A DNA stretch of 64,000 bases. It comes from Streptomyces meridianus (GTDB taxonomy: Bacteria > Actinomycetota > Actinomycetes > Streptomycetales > Streptomycetaceae). Below, one piece after another: positions 33,994 to 42,796 of this stretch. The translations under genes were made by a program, and so were the position numbers. The notes below the pieces were generated by a model. That model had not been told where the DNA came from, did not search any database, and worked only from the letters and a program-made list of their open reading frames with translations. The stretch lies in the NCBI RefSeq assembly GCF_023703325.1, contig NZ_JAMQGM010000046.1:29884-93883 (forward strand). Reading direction: 5' to 3'. Position 1 is the stretch's first letter; each line of letters opens with the position of its first letter.

Positions 33994-34158
33994 GACGGGC
34001 TTCTTCCGTCGGCGGCGGAACGTCTCGCGATCCACCCTGGTGCCGTTCGCGGACGTCCGCCTCACCCGCAGAAGGCGACGCGTGCCGGCCGGCGGGCGCT
34101 GCGGGCCGGACCGCGGGAAGTCCGGGTGCGGGGGCGGCGCATCCGGGTGCCGAGCCGC

Positions 34159-36870
34159 TCAGAGCACGCCGAGCCGTACGGCACGCCTGACCGCCTCACC
34201 GCGCCGGGAGACGGACAGCTTGCGGAAGATGCTGCGCAGGTGCGTCTTGACGGTGTTGGCGGACAGCCCGAGTTCGTCGGCGATCTCCGCGGTCGACAGC
34301 ATCCGGGACGCGCACCGCAGGACGTCGCGCTCCCGTCCGGTCAGCGGCTCGGCAGGGGCAGGTACGGATCCGGCACCGTCGGTGCCGTCCCGCTCGGGGG
34401 AGAGCCAGCCGTGTGAGCGGGCGAGGTCCGTCCGCCGTTCGAGGAGCCGCCGCAGCCAGGGCCCCTCCTCGACGAACGGCAGGCGGAGCAGTTCCGGCCG
34501 GGCCGTTTCCAGTGCCTGGGCGACCCAGCCGTCGGCGGCGGCGCGGTCGCCGGCGAGCAGGGCGGCGCGGGCGAGGACCAGCCGGGAACGGACGTGACCG
34601 GCCGGCCCGGTGCCGTGCCGGCCGGCTGCCGCGAGCAGTCGGCGGGCCCGTGCGGGGTCCCCCGCCGCGCAGTGGGCGCGGGCGAGCGCGACGGCTACGG
34701 CACCGTCGGACGGTTCCGCGACGTCGAGGGCCGACAGCGCCTGCTCGTGGTCGCAGCGGGCCAGATGGGCGGCGGAGCGGGCGATCGCCAGCCGCTCGAG
34801 CGTCCGCCGCGGGTACCGCTCGAGGGACGGCCCGGCCCGGCCGTCGCCGGTTGCGGCGTCGAGGACGGCCAGTGCCTGCTGCGGGCTGCCGTCGTGGAGG
34901 CCGAGCCGGGACCGGACGACGGCGCTCTCGGCGGCGAGGCAGGGGTCGAGCCGTACCGCCTCCTCCTCGCAAGCCGGGTGGAGGTGACGGCGGGCGTCGG
35001 CGAAGTCGGCTCGCTCGGTGGCGAGAACGGCCATGGCCAGCGCAGCGGCACCGCGGCGGGCCGGGGTGCGGTGGGCGCCGTCGGCCGCGTTCGCCCGGAG
35101 GGCGTGTTCCTCGGCCCGTCGCAGGTCGCCCCGGAGCGACTCGGTCAGCGCCAGCCGCGCCAGGCACTCCCGGCGCAGGCCGTCGGTGACGGGTGCGGTG
35201 CACGACGCCGCCGCGTCGCGGAAGGCCGCCTCGGCCTCATCGGTCCGGTCCTCCCCAAGCAGACGAACGGCGAGTCCGAGCAGCCGCAGGGACTCGGCCT
35301 CGGGGTGTTCCGCCAGGAGGTGAGCCGGAACCCGGTCCAGCAGACCGGACGTCCGCGCGGCCGACGTTTCCGGGGTCTGCGCCGCGTCGCCGGACAGCAG
35401 CCGCAGCAGTGCGTGCTCGGCCCGGGCGGCGGCGGACGGCGGGTCCGCGGCGGCGTCGAACAGCGCCTGTGCCCGCGCCAACCGGGCCCGGCAGCCCGGA
35501 CGGTCGTGGCGGGCCAGGGAGCACGCGGCCGCCACCAGCGCGGCAGCGGGGGCCGGGAATTCGTCGGGCATGGCGTCGAACAGGCGGACCAGACGGTCGT
35601 CGTTGCCGCCGGTGAGCAGACGGCCGACGGCGAGCCGGTCGACAACCAGACCCGCCGCGTGCCCCCAGTCGCCGGCCGCGCCCGCGTGCCGCAGGGCCCG
35701 GGTCGACCCGCCGTGCTCCGCGTACCAGCGGGCGGCGCGTCGGTGGAGCTCCGGTTCGAGGCCGGGGTGCCGGATGCGCAGATGGGCCCTGAGCACCGCG
35801 GCGAACAGGGGGTGGCAGTCATAGCCGAGCCCGTCCCTGGTCGGCTCGACCAGCGAGTTGGCGTGTGCGAGGGACGTCAGAATCCGGGACGCGTCCGAGC
35901 GGCCCGTCAGTTCGTCTGCGAGCGACGGCGTGATCCGGTCCAGGATGCTGGTGCGGAGCAGCAGTTCCTGGGTGGGCGCGGGGTGCGCGCGCAGGACTTC
36001 GGCCAGGAGGTAGTCGGCGACGGCCTGCCGGGAGGCGGCGAAGGAGCGGGCGAAACCCTCCGGATCGTCGGAGCGCCGCATGGCGAGCGCGCACAACCGC
36101 AGGCCGGCAGCCCACCCCTGGGTGCGCTCCACGAGAGCGGTGGTGCTCTGTTCGGACGGTTTCAGTCCGTGCCGTTCGAGCAGACGGCGGGCCTCGACGC
36201 CGGTGAAGGCCAGGTCGGCGCCGCGGATCTCCTCGATCAGTCCCTGAGTCCGGTAGCGGTGCAGCGGCAGCAGCGGCTCGACCCGGCTGGTGACGACCAG
36301 CCGCAGGCGTCCCGCGGCATGTCCCAGGACGAAGTCGAGACCGTCCGTTATCCGGCGGTCCGTGAGCTGTTCGAGGCCATCGAGTACGAGGACGACGGGC
36401 CGGGGCAGCCGCGTGAGCGCCCAGGCGAGCCGCACCAGGGTGGCGTGTCCGACGCCGTCGCCCGTGGCGGGCGGGGGAACGTCCGGCAGCGGTACGCCGC
36501 AGTGGCGGAACGCCCCGATGACGTAGGCCCAGAACGGCCCCGGACCGTTCTCCTCCTGTTCCGTGGTCAGCCACACCACCGGCCCCGGCGACGACGCGGT
36601 CGCCGCCCAGGTCGCAACGAGCGTCGTCTTGCCGGCGCCCGCCGGTCCGGTGACGAGGGTCAGGGGCGCCCCGGCGCAGCCGTCGAGCCGGTCCGCGAGC
36701 CGCCGCCGGCGCACGAGGGTGCGGGGGGCGGGCGGGATCTCGAACTTCGCCGCGAGCAGCGGGTCTCCTGCCGGGGTCGCCGCGATCCCCGGTCCGCCGC
36801 CCGGGGCGGGATCCTGCTCCGGGGCGCGCTGCCCGCCGCTGTCCGCTGCGACGGCCGTCCTGCGGGGCAT
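34159..36870 (-). CDS. MalT-like LuxR-family transcriptional regulator (STAND/LAL type)
   Basis: A 903-aa regulator. An N-terminal NTPase domain contains Walker A GPAGAGKTT (residues 75-83) and Walker B LVLDGLEQL, then a long alpha-helical TPR-like region rich in Ala/Arg/Leu. The C-terminal HTH is LuxR-type (LTGRERDVLRCASRMLSTAE, then NTVKTHL). Large ATP-binding LuxR regulators activate transcription after binding an inducer; target genes are not evident. ATG at 36870 has GGAGGG about 10 bases upstream. Confidence 0.9.
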   Translation of the reverse strand: MPRRTAVAADSGGQRAPEQDPAPGGGPGIAATPAGDPLLAAKFEIPPAPRTLVRRRRLADRLDGCAGAPLTLVTGPAGAGKTTLVATWAATASSPGPVVWLTTEQEENGPGPFWAYVIGAFRHCGVPLPDVPPPATGDGVGHATLVRLAWALTRLPRPVVLVLDGLEQLTDRRITDGLDFVLGHAAGRLRLVVTSRVEPLLPLHRYRTQGLIEEIRGADLAFTGVEARRLLERHGLKPSEQSTTALVERTQGWAAGLRLCALAMRRSDDPEGFARSFAASRQAVADYLLAEVLRAHPAPTQELLLRTSILDRITPSLADELTGRSDASRILTSLAHANSLVEPTRDGLGYDCHPLFAAVLRAHLRIRHPGLEPELHRRAARWYAEHGGSTRALRHAGAAGDWGHAAGLVVDRLAVGRLLTGGNDDRLVRLFDAMPDEFPAPAAALVAAACSLARHDRPGCRARLARAQALFDAAADPPSAAARAEHALLRLLSGDAAQTPETSAARTSGLLDRVPAHLLAEHPEAESLRLLGLAVRLLGEDRTDEAEAAFRDAAASCTAPVTDGLRRECLARLALTESLRGDLRRAEEHALRANAADGAHRTPARRGAAALAMAVLATERADFADARRHLHPACEEEAVRLDPCLAAESAVVRSRLGLHDGSPQQALAVLDAATGDGRAGPSLERYPRRTLERLAIARSAAHLARCDHEQALSALDVAEPSDGAVAVALARAHCAAGDPARARRLLAAAGRHGTGPAGHVRSRLVLARAALLAGDRAAADGWVAQALETARPELLRLPFVEEGPWLRRLLERRTDLARSHGWLSPERDGTDGAGSVPAPAEPLTGRERDVLRCASRMLSTAEIADELGLSANTVKTHLRSIFRKLSVSRRGEAVRRAVRLGVL

Positions 36871-36973
36871 GACCACCACCCTCCGGTCCACACCACCTCC
36901 ATCGTCGCGGGCCCCCGTCCGCGCCGCCACAGGGGACCCGGAGCGGCAGTGACGGGCCGGGCCGGGGAACGGT

Positions 36974-38491
36974 TCAGACCGCGAGCGGCCGGTCGGTGGC
37001 CCGGACGGGGGCCGGCAGGTGGGTGGAACCGGTGAGGTAGCGGTCCACGGAGGCGGCCGCGGCCCGTCCCTCGGCGATCGCCCAGACGATCAGCGACTGG
37101 CCTCGCCCGGCGTCGCCTGCCGCGAAGACACCGGGAATGCCGGTGCGGAACTCCGCGTCACGGGCAATGTTGCCTCGGGCGTCGAAGTTCATCCCGAGCT
37201 GTTCCATGAGCGGACTCTCGGCCTCCGGTCCGGAGAACCCCAGGGCGAGCAGGACGAGTTGAGCGGGGATGACGACTTCGGTACCGGGCTCGGGCCGGCG
37301 GTCGTCCGGGGAGACACCGACCAGGTGGAGGGCGTGGACGTGCCCGTGCTCGTCGCCCTCGAAGCGCAGGGTGGACGCCGAGAACAGCCGGATGTCGCCG
37401 CTGTGTCCCGGTGACGGGCCCTGCCGGCCCGCCGAGGGCGGTGGGGGCATCAGTTCCCCGGCCTCCTCGTGGGCCGGGGAGACCCGGTGGATACGCGGGT
37501 GGACGGGCCACGGCTGGTGCGCGGGCCGCTCGGCGCCCGCCTGCGGGTTGATGTCCAGCTGAACGACCCCGGCGGCGTGCTGACGCAGCACCGTTCCGAG
37601 GCAGTCGGCTCCCGTGTCGCCCCCACCGACGATGGCGACCTCGCGGCCCCGGGCGCTCACGGGTGACGCGTCGAGGTCGCCCTCCTGCACCCGGTTGGCC
37701 AGGGTGAGATACTCCATGGCCTGGTGAATGCCGGTCAGTTCGCGTCCGGGAACGGCGAGATCGCGCGCCGTCGTGGCACCGGTCGCAACGATCACGGCGT
37801 CGAAGCGTTCCAGAAGTCTCGAGGCGTCGAGGCCGGCGCCGACGTCGACGCCGGTGCGGAACCGGGTCCCCTCGGCCCGCATCTGGTCCAGACGCCGGTC
37901 GAGGTGGCGCTTCTCCATCTTGAACTCGGGGATGCCGTAGCGCAGCAGACCGCCGGCTCGGTCCGCACGCTCGTAGACCGCCACCGTGTGTCCGGCCCGG
38001 GTGAGTTGCTGGGCCGCTGCGAGCCCGGCCGGGCCGGAGCCGATGACGGCGACCGTCCTTCCGGAGAGACGTTCCGGTGGCCGGGGCCTCACCTCGTCGT
38101 GGTCCCATGCCCGGTCGGCGATGGCGACTTCGACGTTCTTGATCGTCACCGGGTCGGCATTGATGGCGAGGACGCACGCCGTCTCGCAGGGGGCGGGGCA
38201 CAGACGCCCGGTGAACTCGGGGAAGTTGTTCGTCGCGTGCAGCCGTTCACCGGCGGCCCGCCAGTCGTCCCGGGAAACCAGGACGTTCCAGTCCGGGATC
38301 AGGTTGCCCAGCGGACATTCGCTGTGACAGAACGGTATGCCGCAGTCCATGCACCGTCCGGACTGCTCGGCGACGAGCGGCAGCAGTCCGCTCTGCTCAT
38401 GGATCTCGTCCCAGTCCTCGACCCGCTCGCGCACCGGGCGCCGGGTGCGCTCACGTCGCGGGGTGGTGAGAAAGCCCTTGGGGTCGGCCAC
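36974..38491 (-). CDS. gltD: Glutamate synthase small subunit (GltD-like), without adjacent large subunit
   Basis: A 505-aa NADPH-dependent oxidoreductase of the GltD family. N-terminal Fe-S cysteines are in CMDCGIPFCHSECPLGN and CPAPCETAC; the FAD motif VIGSGPAGLAAAQQL and the NADPH motif VGGGDTGADCLG follow. It normally feeds electrons to GltB for glutamate synthesis from glutamine and 2-oxoglutarate. No gltB is in the window, so it is an orphan copy. The GTG at 38491 begins VADPKGFLTTPRR, the usual GltD N-terminus, with GGAGG 6 bases upstream. Confidence 0.88.
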   Translation of the reverse strand: MADPKGFLTTPRRERTRRPVRERVEDWDEIHEQSGLLPLVAEQSGRCMDCGIPFCHSECPLGNLIPDWNVLVSRDDWRAAGERLHATNNFPEFTGRLCPAPCETACVLAINADPVTIKNVEVAIADRAWDHDEVRPRPPERLSGRTVAVIGSGPAGLAAAQQLTRAGHTVAVYERADRAGGLLRYGIPEFKMEKRHLDRRLDQMRAEGTRFRTGVDVGAGLDASRLLERFDAVIVATGATTARDLAVPGRELTGIHQAMEYLTLANRVQEGDLDASPVSARGREVAIVGGGDTGADCLGTVLRQHAAGVVQLDINPQAGAERPAHQPWPVHPRIHRVSPAHEEAGELMPPPPSAGRQGPSPGHSGDIRLFSASTLRFEGDEHGHVHALHLVGVSPDDRRPEPGTEVVIPAQLVLLALGFSGPEAESPLMEQLGMNFDARGNIARDAEFRTGIPGVFAAGDAGRGQSLIVWAIAEGRAAAASVDRYLTGSTHLPAPVRATDRPLAV

Positions 38492-38636
38492 GAAGGCCTC
38501 CAGTGAGTCACCGACGGTCGCGCTCAGCGCAGATTCCCGCCCCGGTGCGGCCCGGCCCGTCGTGGTGCACGGCCACACGACGCGGTCTGCCCACCATACG
38601 TCGCTTGCGAGCCGTTTTCGAAGGGATGGGGCGGAA

Positions 38637-39167
38637 TCAACCGGTCCCGGGGCCGGGTGACTCGTCGCGCAGCGCGTTGTAACGGCCGTGGTGGTAGAGC
38701 AGCGGGCGGCCTTCCCCGGCGGCGTTGCCCGCCACCACCTCGGCGATCACGACATGGTGGTCGCCTGCCGGTATCCGGGCCGCGACCCGGCACACCAGCC
38801 AGGCGAGCACCCCGTCGAGCAGCGGGACACCGTGCGGACCGCGGCTCCAGCGGGTGGGCTCGGCGAAGCGGTCGGCGCCCCTGCGCGCGAAGGTCTCCGC
38901 GAGTTCCTGCTGGTGTTCGCCGAGGATGTGTGCGCCGACGTACCCGCTCTGCGCGATGACGGGCCAGCTGGACGACCCGGTGGCGACTCCGAACGAGACG
39001 AGCGGCGGCTCCGCCGCGACCGAGCTGAGCGAGGTGGCGGTGAAACCGGCGGGCCGCGCACCGCCCGCGGTGATCACAGCGACGCCTGCCGCGTGCCGGC
39101 GGAACACCGAGCGGAGGAGGTCGGGATGGGCTGCGGTGGGACTGACGAGGTCGTGCATGGCCGTCAT
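38637..39167 (-). CDS. Flavin reductase-family protein
   Basis: A 176-aa split-barrel FMN reductase-like protein. The family core is visible as FRRHAAGVAVITAGG, PAGFTATSLSSVAAEPPLVSF and the SSWPVIAQSGYVGAHIL region, with GDHHVVIAEV near the end. Such proteins supply reduced flavin to two-component monooxygenases or act as flavin-dependent reductases. No monooxygenase partner is adjacent. ATG 39167 has AAGGA 9 bases upstream; an in-frame TTG 19 codons earlier is less likely. A palindrome CGTCAG-C-CTGACG lies about 137 bases upstream. Confidence 0.85.
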   Translation of the reverse strand: MTAMHDLVSPTAAHPDLLRSVFRRHAAGVAVITAGGARPAGFTATSLSSVAAEPPLVSFGVATGSSSWPVIAQSGYVGAHILGEHQQELAETFARRGADRFAEPTRWSRGPHGVPLLDGVLAWLVCRVAARIPAGDHHVVIAEVVAGNAAGEGRPLLYHHGRYNALRDESPGPGTG

Positions 39168-39303
39168 GAAGTCGTCCTTCGGTGGGGTGCGTGCCGGAGC
39201 CGGGCAGGGGTCGCTGGTGCTCAAGGACTCGGACAGCAGGCACTCGCAGTGCGGACGAGGTCGATGTGAACTCGCCCGTGGGGAAGGATGACTGAGCGCA
39301 TTA

Positions 39304-39316
39304 CGTCAGCCTGACG
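39304..39316. promoter_or_regulatory. Palindrome upstream of the flavin reductase
   Basis: CGTCAG-C-CTGACG, perfect 6-bp arms around one base, in the region between the flavin reductase start and the thioredoxin-like gene end. A regulator site or a weak terminator for the thioredoxin-like gene; undecided. Confidence 0.3.
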
Positions 39317-39378
39317 ACATCGGCTCGATCCCGTCAAGCTCCGCCCCGGTTGTGGGATCAAGGTCACGCAGCGTGGTG

Positions 39379-39792
39379 TCACATGGACCGGACGGCCTCG
39401 CCGAGCGCCGCGATGATGTCCGCCCTGCGCGGTTGCCCGGAGGCCCGCCGTACGACGCAACCGTCGGCGTCGAGCACCAGCACGGTGGGGGTTCGCGTGA
39501 TCCCGAGGATGCGCACCAGGTCGAGGTGCGCCTCGGCATCGATCTCCACGTGCGTGACGCCGTCGACCATTGCGGCCACCTCGGCCAGGGTCCGGCGGGT
39601 CGCACGGCAGGGCTGGCAGAAGGCGCTGGAGAACTGGACGAGAGTCGCCCGCTCCCCCAGTCCGGCCCCCAGTTCTCCGGCGTCCAGCCGGAGGCCCGTG
39701 TCGCGTCCGCGCACCTTCAACCTCCCCTTGTGGCGGGTGTGCAGCAGGCCGAAGCACCGGCCGCCACGAGCACCGCCGAACACACCACACAT
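39379..39792 (-). CDS. Thioredoxin-family protein with disrupted N-terminal membrane anchor
   Basis: A thioredoxin domain with VQFSSAFCQPCRATR (CxxC active site) and the cis-proline loop TPTVLVLD, followed by RASGQPRRADIIAALGE. It should be a membrane-tethered thiol-disulfide protein. In this frame the sequence before the domain (MCGVFGGARGGRC) is not hydrophobic. In the +1 shifted frame the same DNA encodes TTGCVVCSAVLVAAGASA, which looks like the expected anchor. A small deletion around 39751-39760 would explain it. The codon expected as ATG before TG reads ACG. The ATG at 39792 is therefore only the best remaining start. No good ribosome binding site. Confidence 0.65.
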   Translation of the reverse strand: MCGVFGGARGGRCFGLLHTRHKGRLKVRGRDTGLRLDAGELGAGLGERATLVQFSSAFCQPCRATRRTLAEVAAMVDGVTHVEIDAEAHLDLVRILGITRTPTVLVLDADGCVVRRASGQPRRADIIAALGEAVRSM

Positions 39793-40128
39793 CCGGTCGT
39801 CTCGGCTTCCAGCGTGCACCGGACCGCAGAAAATTCCCGAGCGGGGACGACTTCCGCCTGCGGCACGCCGTCCGCCACGATCCGCCACGACCACGACACA
39901 TCTCGGCCCGCCGCCTCGGCTGCGAGAGGTACCGGCTGCTGCGCCGGGCCGGGGGCCCGGCGCAGCAGCGGGCATGCCCGGACGTGATGAGGATCTCCCG
40001 CCGACGAGGCCCCCGGGCTGGCCGCAGGGCCCGCAATCAGGCAGCATCTGCCGCAGGCCGCATACCTACGGCTGCGTAACTTTCCGCCGGGAGAACCCTC
40101 CCCGGGGCACAGAAGGGGTCTTCCGACC
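39793..40128. other. Intergenic region between divergent thioredoxin-like and acyltransferase genes
   Basis: No gene is supported apart from the likely original 5' end of the thioredoxin-like gene near 39793-39805. A tandem CCGCCACGA repeat occurs near 39880-39895. A strong 16-bp hairpin is at 39935-39969. Confidence 0.6.
39935..39969. repeat. Perfect 16-bp hairpin in a divergent intergenic region
   Basis: Arms 39935-39950 and 39954-39969 are exactly complementary with a GGG loop. Its location upstream of both flanking genes is unusual for a terminator; it might sit in the acyltransferase leader or end an unannotated transcript. Confidence 0.6.
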
Positions 40129-40851
40129 ATGGCCGAGTTCGTCTACCCGCCGGTGATCGGTGCCGTCCGCACCCTGTTCAAGGCGCTCGACCTCCGGTTC
40201 GACATCCAGGGCTCCGAGCACATTCCGCGGCAGGGCGGCGCGGTGCTGGTGAGCAATCACATCGGCTATCTGGACTTCGCGTTCTGCGGGCTGACGGCAC
40301 TCCCGTCGAAACGCCTGGTGCGTTTCATGGCCAAGGAATCCGTGTTCCGGCACAAGATCTCCGGCCCGCTGATGCGCGGCATGAAGCACATCCCGGTGGA
40401 CCGCTCGCAGGGCGAGCACGCCTATGCACACGCGCTGGAGGCGCTGCGGTCCGGGGAGATCATCGGTGTCTTCCCGGAGGCCACGATCTCGCCGTCGTTC
40501 ACGCTGAAGACCTTCAAGACCGGAGCGGCCCGCCTCGCCCAGGAGGCCGGCGTCCCGCTGCTGCCGATGGCGCTGTGGGGCACGCAGCGGCTGTGGACCA
40601 AGGGCCGCCCGCGCAATCTCGGGCGCAACCACATCCCGATCACGATGCGGGTCGGCGAGCCCATGCCGGCGGACGCCTCGGAGCCGGTTGCCTCGATCAC
40701 CGGGCGGCTGCGCGAGCGGGTGCAGGAGCTGCTGGAGTCGGCACAGCGCGCCTACCCGGTACGGCCCAAGAGCCCGGCGGACACCTGGTGGATCCCGGCG
40801 CATCTGGGCGGTACGGCCCCGACGCCCGCACAGGTGAAGGACCGGGGCTGA
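40129..40851 (+). CDS. plsC: 1-acyl-sn-glycerol-3-phosphate acyltransferase
   Basis: A 240-aa PlsC-type acyltransferase that makes phosphatidic acid from lysophosphatidic acid. The catalytic HX4D is H44-D49 in SNHIGYLDF; substrate-binding motif III is in GVFPEATISPS and the later PLLPMALWG (motif IV) is present. The protein is probably a peripheral membrane enzyme. ATG with AAGGGG about 9 bases upstream. It ends just before a strong bidirectional terminator. Confidence 0.88.
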   Translation: MAEFVYPPVIGAVRTLFKALDLRFDIQGSEHIPRQGGAVLVSNHIGYLDFAFCGLTALPSKRLVRFMAKESVFRHKISGPLMRGMKHIPVDRSQGEHAYAHALEALRSGEIIGVFPEATISPSFTLKTFKTGAARLAQEAGVPLLPMALWGTQRLWTKGRPRNLGRNHIPITMRVGEPMPADASEPVASITGRLRERVQELLESAQRAYPVRPKSPADTWWIPAHLGGTAPTPAQVKDRG

Positions 40852-40876
40852 GGCAGGCCCGGGCCCGCACCCGGAA

Positions 40877-40920
40877 CGAAGAAGCCCGGCCGCGAGCAGA
40901 CTCGCGGCCGGGCTTCTTCG
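40877..40920. terminator. Bidirectional intrinsic terminator
   Basis: Perfect 20-bp stem (40877-40896 with 40901-40920) and a CAGA loop, between the convergent acyltransferase and threonine aldolase genes. The outer arms contain GAAGAA/TTCTTC, giving short U-rich tails on each strand. Confidence 0.9.
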
Positions 40921-40947
40921 TCGTTGCTGCCGACCGGACCGCGGTGG

Positions 40948-42030
40948 TCAGCGCCGGTCCATCTCCTCGGCGAGTGCCGTGGTGAACCCGTCGACGTCCG
41001 ACTCGGTCGTGTCGAAGGAGCACATCCAGCGCACCACACCGGCCGGTTCGTCCCAGAAGTAGAAGCGGTACTGCTTCTGCAGCCGCTCGGCCACATCGTG
41101 CGGCAGCCGGGCGAAGACGGCGTTGGCCTGGACGGGGTGGAGCACCTCCACGCCCTCCACACGGCGCGCACCCGTCTCCAGACGGCGCGCCATGGCGTTG
41201 GCGTGGCGGGCGTTGCGCAGCCACAGGTCCCCGGCGAGCAGGGCCTCCAGCTGGACGGACACGAAGCGCATCTTGGAGGGCAGCTGCATGGACAGCTTGC
41301 GGATGTGCTTCATGGCGCGGACCGCGTCGTGGTCGAGGACGACGACGGCCTCGCCGAACAGCATGCCGTTCTTCGTCCCGCCGTAGGACAGCACGTCGAC
41401 ACCGGCGACGTTGGTGAAGCTGCGCATGGGGACGTCGAGCGAGGCCGCCGCATTGGCGATGCGGGCGCCGTCGAGGTGCACCTTCATGCCGCGCTCGTGG
41501 GCGTGCTCGCAGACGGCCCGGATCTCGTCCGGCGTGTAGACCGTGCCGAGCTCGGTGTTCTGGGTGATCGAGACGACCTGGGGCATGGCCCGGTGCTCGT
41601 CGTCCCAGCCGTGGGCCTCCCGGTCGATGAGCTCGGGAGTGAGCTTGCCGTCCTCGGTCGGGACGGTCAGCAGCTTCAGCCCGCCGACCCGCTCGGGGGC
41701 GCCGCACTCGTCGACGTTGATGTGCGCGGAGTCGGCGCAGATGACCGCGCCCCAGCGGTCGGTCAGCGCCTGGAGGGCGACGACGTTGGCGCCCGTCCCG
41801 TTGAACACCGGGAAGGCTTCCGCCTCCGGGCCGAAGTGCCGGCGCACCACGCTCTGCAGCCCGGCGGTGTAGTCGTCCTCGCCGTAGGCGACCTGGTGGC
41901 CGCCGTTGGCCAGCGCGAGGGCCGCCAGGACCTCGGGGTGGACCCCCGCGTAGTTGTCGCTGGCGAAGCCGCGCAGGTCGGGATCGTGACGCAGGCGGGC
42001 GTCGGTCTTCACGGTCGCGGGGTCAGCCAC
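40948..42030 (-). CDS. ltaE: Low-specificity L-threonine aldolase
   Basis: A 360-aa PLP enzyme of the beta-eliminating lyase fold. It has FASDNYAGVHPEVL, NGTGANVVAL (cofactor phosphate), the aspartate in VHLDGARIANAAA and the Schiff-base lysine K220 in LSYGGTKNGM. It cleaves threonine and related beta-hydroxy-amino acids to glycine plus an aldehyde. The GTG start overlaps the upstream SDR gene by 22 bases, so the two are translationally coupled as the last two genes of a three-gene operon with the DUF6421 gene. Confidence 0.88.
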   Translation of the reverse strand: MADPATVKTDARLRHDPDLRGFASDNYAGVHPEVLAALALANGGHQVAYGEDDYTAGLQSVVRRHFGPEAEAFPVFNGTGANVVALQALTDRWGAVICADSAHINVDECGAPERVGGLKLLTVPTEDGKLTPELIDREAHGWDDEHRAMPQVVSITQNTELGTVYTPDEIRAVCEHAHERGMKVHLDGARIANAAASLDVPMRSFTNVAGVDVLSYGGTKNGMLFGEAVVVLDHDAVRAMKHIRKLSMQLPSKMRFVSVQLEALLAGDLWLRNARHANAMARRLETGARRVEGVEVLHPVQANAVFARLPHDVAERLQKQYRFYFWDEPAGVVRWMCSFDTTESDVDGFTTALAEEMDRR

Positions 42031-42773
42031 AGACGGTTTCCGTTCACTTCCCGGGCGGGCCGGTCCCAGACGTCGACGATGGCCTTGGCCAGGTCCGTGA
42101 CGTCGGTGAAGCCCTCGAACTTCGCTTGCGGTCGTTCGGCACGCATGGCGTCGTGCACGAGCGCCTTGATGACCAGGATCGCAGCAGCCGCGGACGGGCC
42201 GTCGTCACCCCCCAGTTTCCGGAAGGAGTCGCCGAGGGCGAGGGTCCAGGCCTCGGCCGCCGACTTCGCGGCGGCGTAGGCGGCGTTGCCCGCTGTCGGC
42301 TTGCCCGCGCCGGCGGCGCTGACCAGAAGGTATCGCCCGTTGCCGCTGCGCAGCAGCGCGTCGTGGAAGGCGAGCGAGGTGTGCTGGACCGTGCGGATGA
42401 GCAGCTTCTCCAGCAGTTCCCAGTCCGCGAGGTCGGTCTCCGCGAAGGTCCGGGAGCCGCGCCAGCCGCCGACCAGGTGCACGAGGCCGTCGATCCGTCC
42501 GAATTCCTTGTCCGTGCGGTCGGCCCACTGCCGCGTTGCCTCGAGGTCCAGCAGATCGACCGTGTCCCCGGTGACCGTGGCCCCGCCGTGCGCGTACCGC
42601 GCCGCGTCCACGGCCTCGGCGAGCCTCACCGGGTCGGCGTCCGCAGCGACCACCGTGGCTCCGGCCTCGGCGAGGCGCAGCAGGGTGGCCCGGCCGGCGG
42701 GTCCGGCTGCGCCGGCGACAGCCACCACCGCCCCGTCGAGCCGGCCCGTGCCGTTGGAAGTACTGCTCGTCAT
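42009..42773 (-). CDS. SDR-family oxidoreductase
   Basis: A 254-aa short-chain dehydrogenase. The cofactor loop is GAAGPAGRATLLRL (about residues 21-34), an atypical TGxxxGxG; DLLDLEATRQW and LVHLVGGWRG follow, with SAAGAGKPTAGNAAYAAAKSA providing the YxxxK pair. NAD(P)H-dependent; substrate unknown. It is the middle gene of the DUF6421-SDR-aldolase operon: 23 bases after DUF6421, and overlapping the aldolase start. ATG with GAGGAGA upstream. Confidence 0.85.
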   Translation of the reverse strand: MTSSTSNGTGRLDGAVVAVAGAAGPAGRATLLRLAEAGATVVAADADPVRLAEAVDAARYAHGGATVTGDTVDLLDLEATRQWADRTDKEFGRIDGLVHLVGGWRGSRTFAETDLADWELLEKLLIRTVQHTSLAFHDALLRSGNGRYLLVSAAGAGKPTAGNAAYAAAKSAAEAWTLALGDSFRKLGGDDGPSAAAAILVIKALVHDAMRAERPQAKFEGFTDVTDLAKAIVDVWDRPAREVNGNRLWLTPRP

Positions 42774-42796
42774 CGTCGTCTCCTCGTCGGACCCGG

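Noticed and set aside
34413..35189. Plus-strand frames opposite the MalT-like regulator
   Set aside because: Arg/Gly/Pro-rich antisense shadows of a clearly conserved LuxR-type gene.
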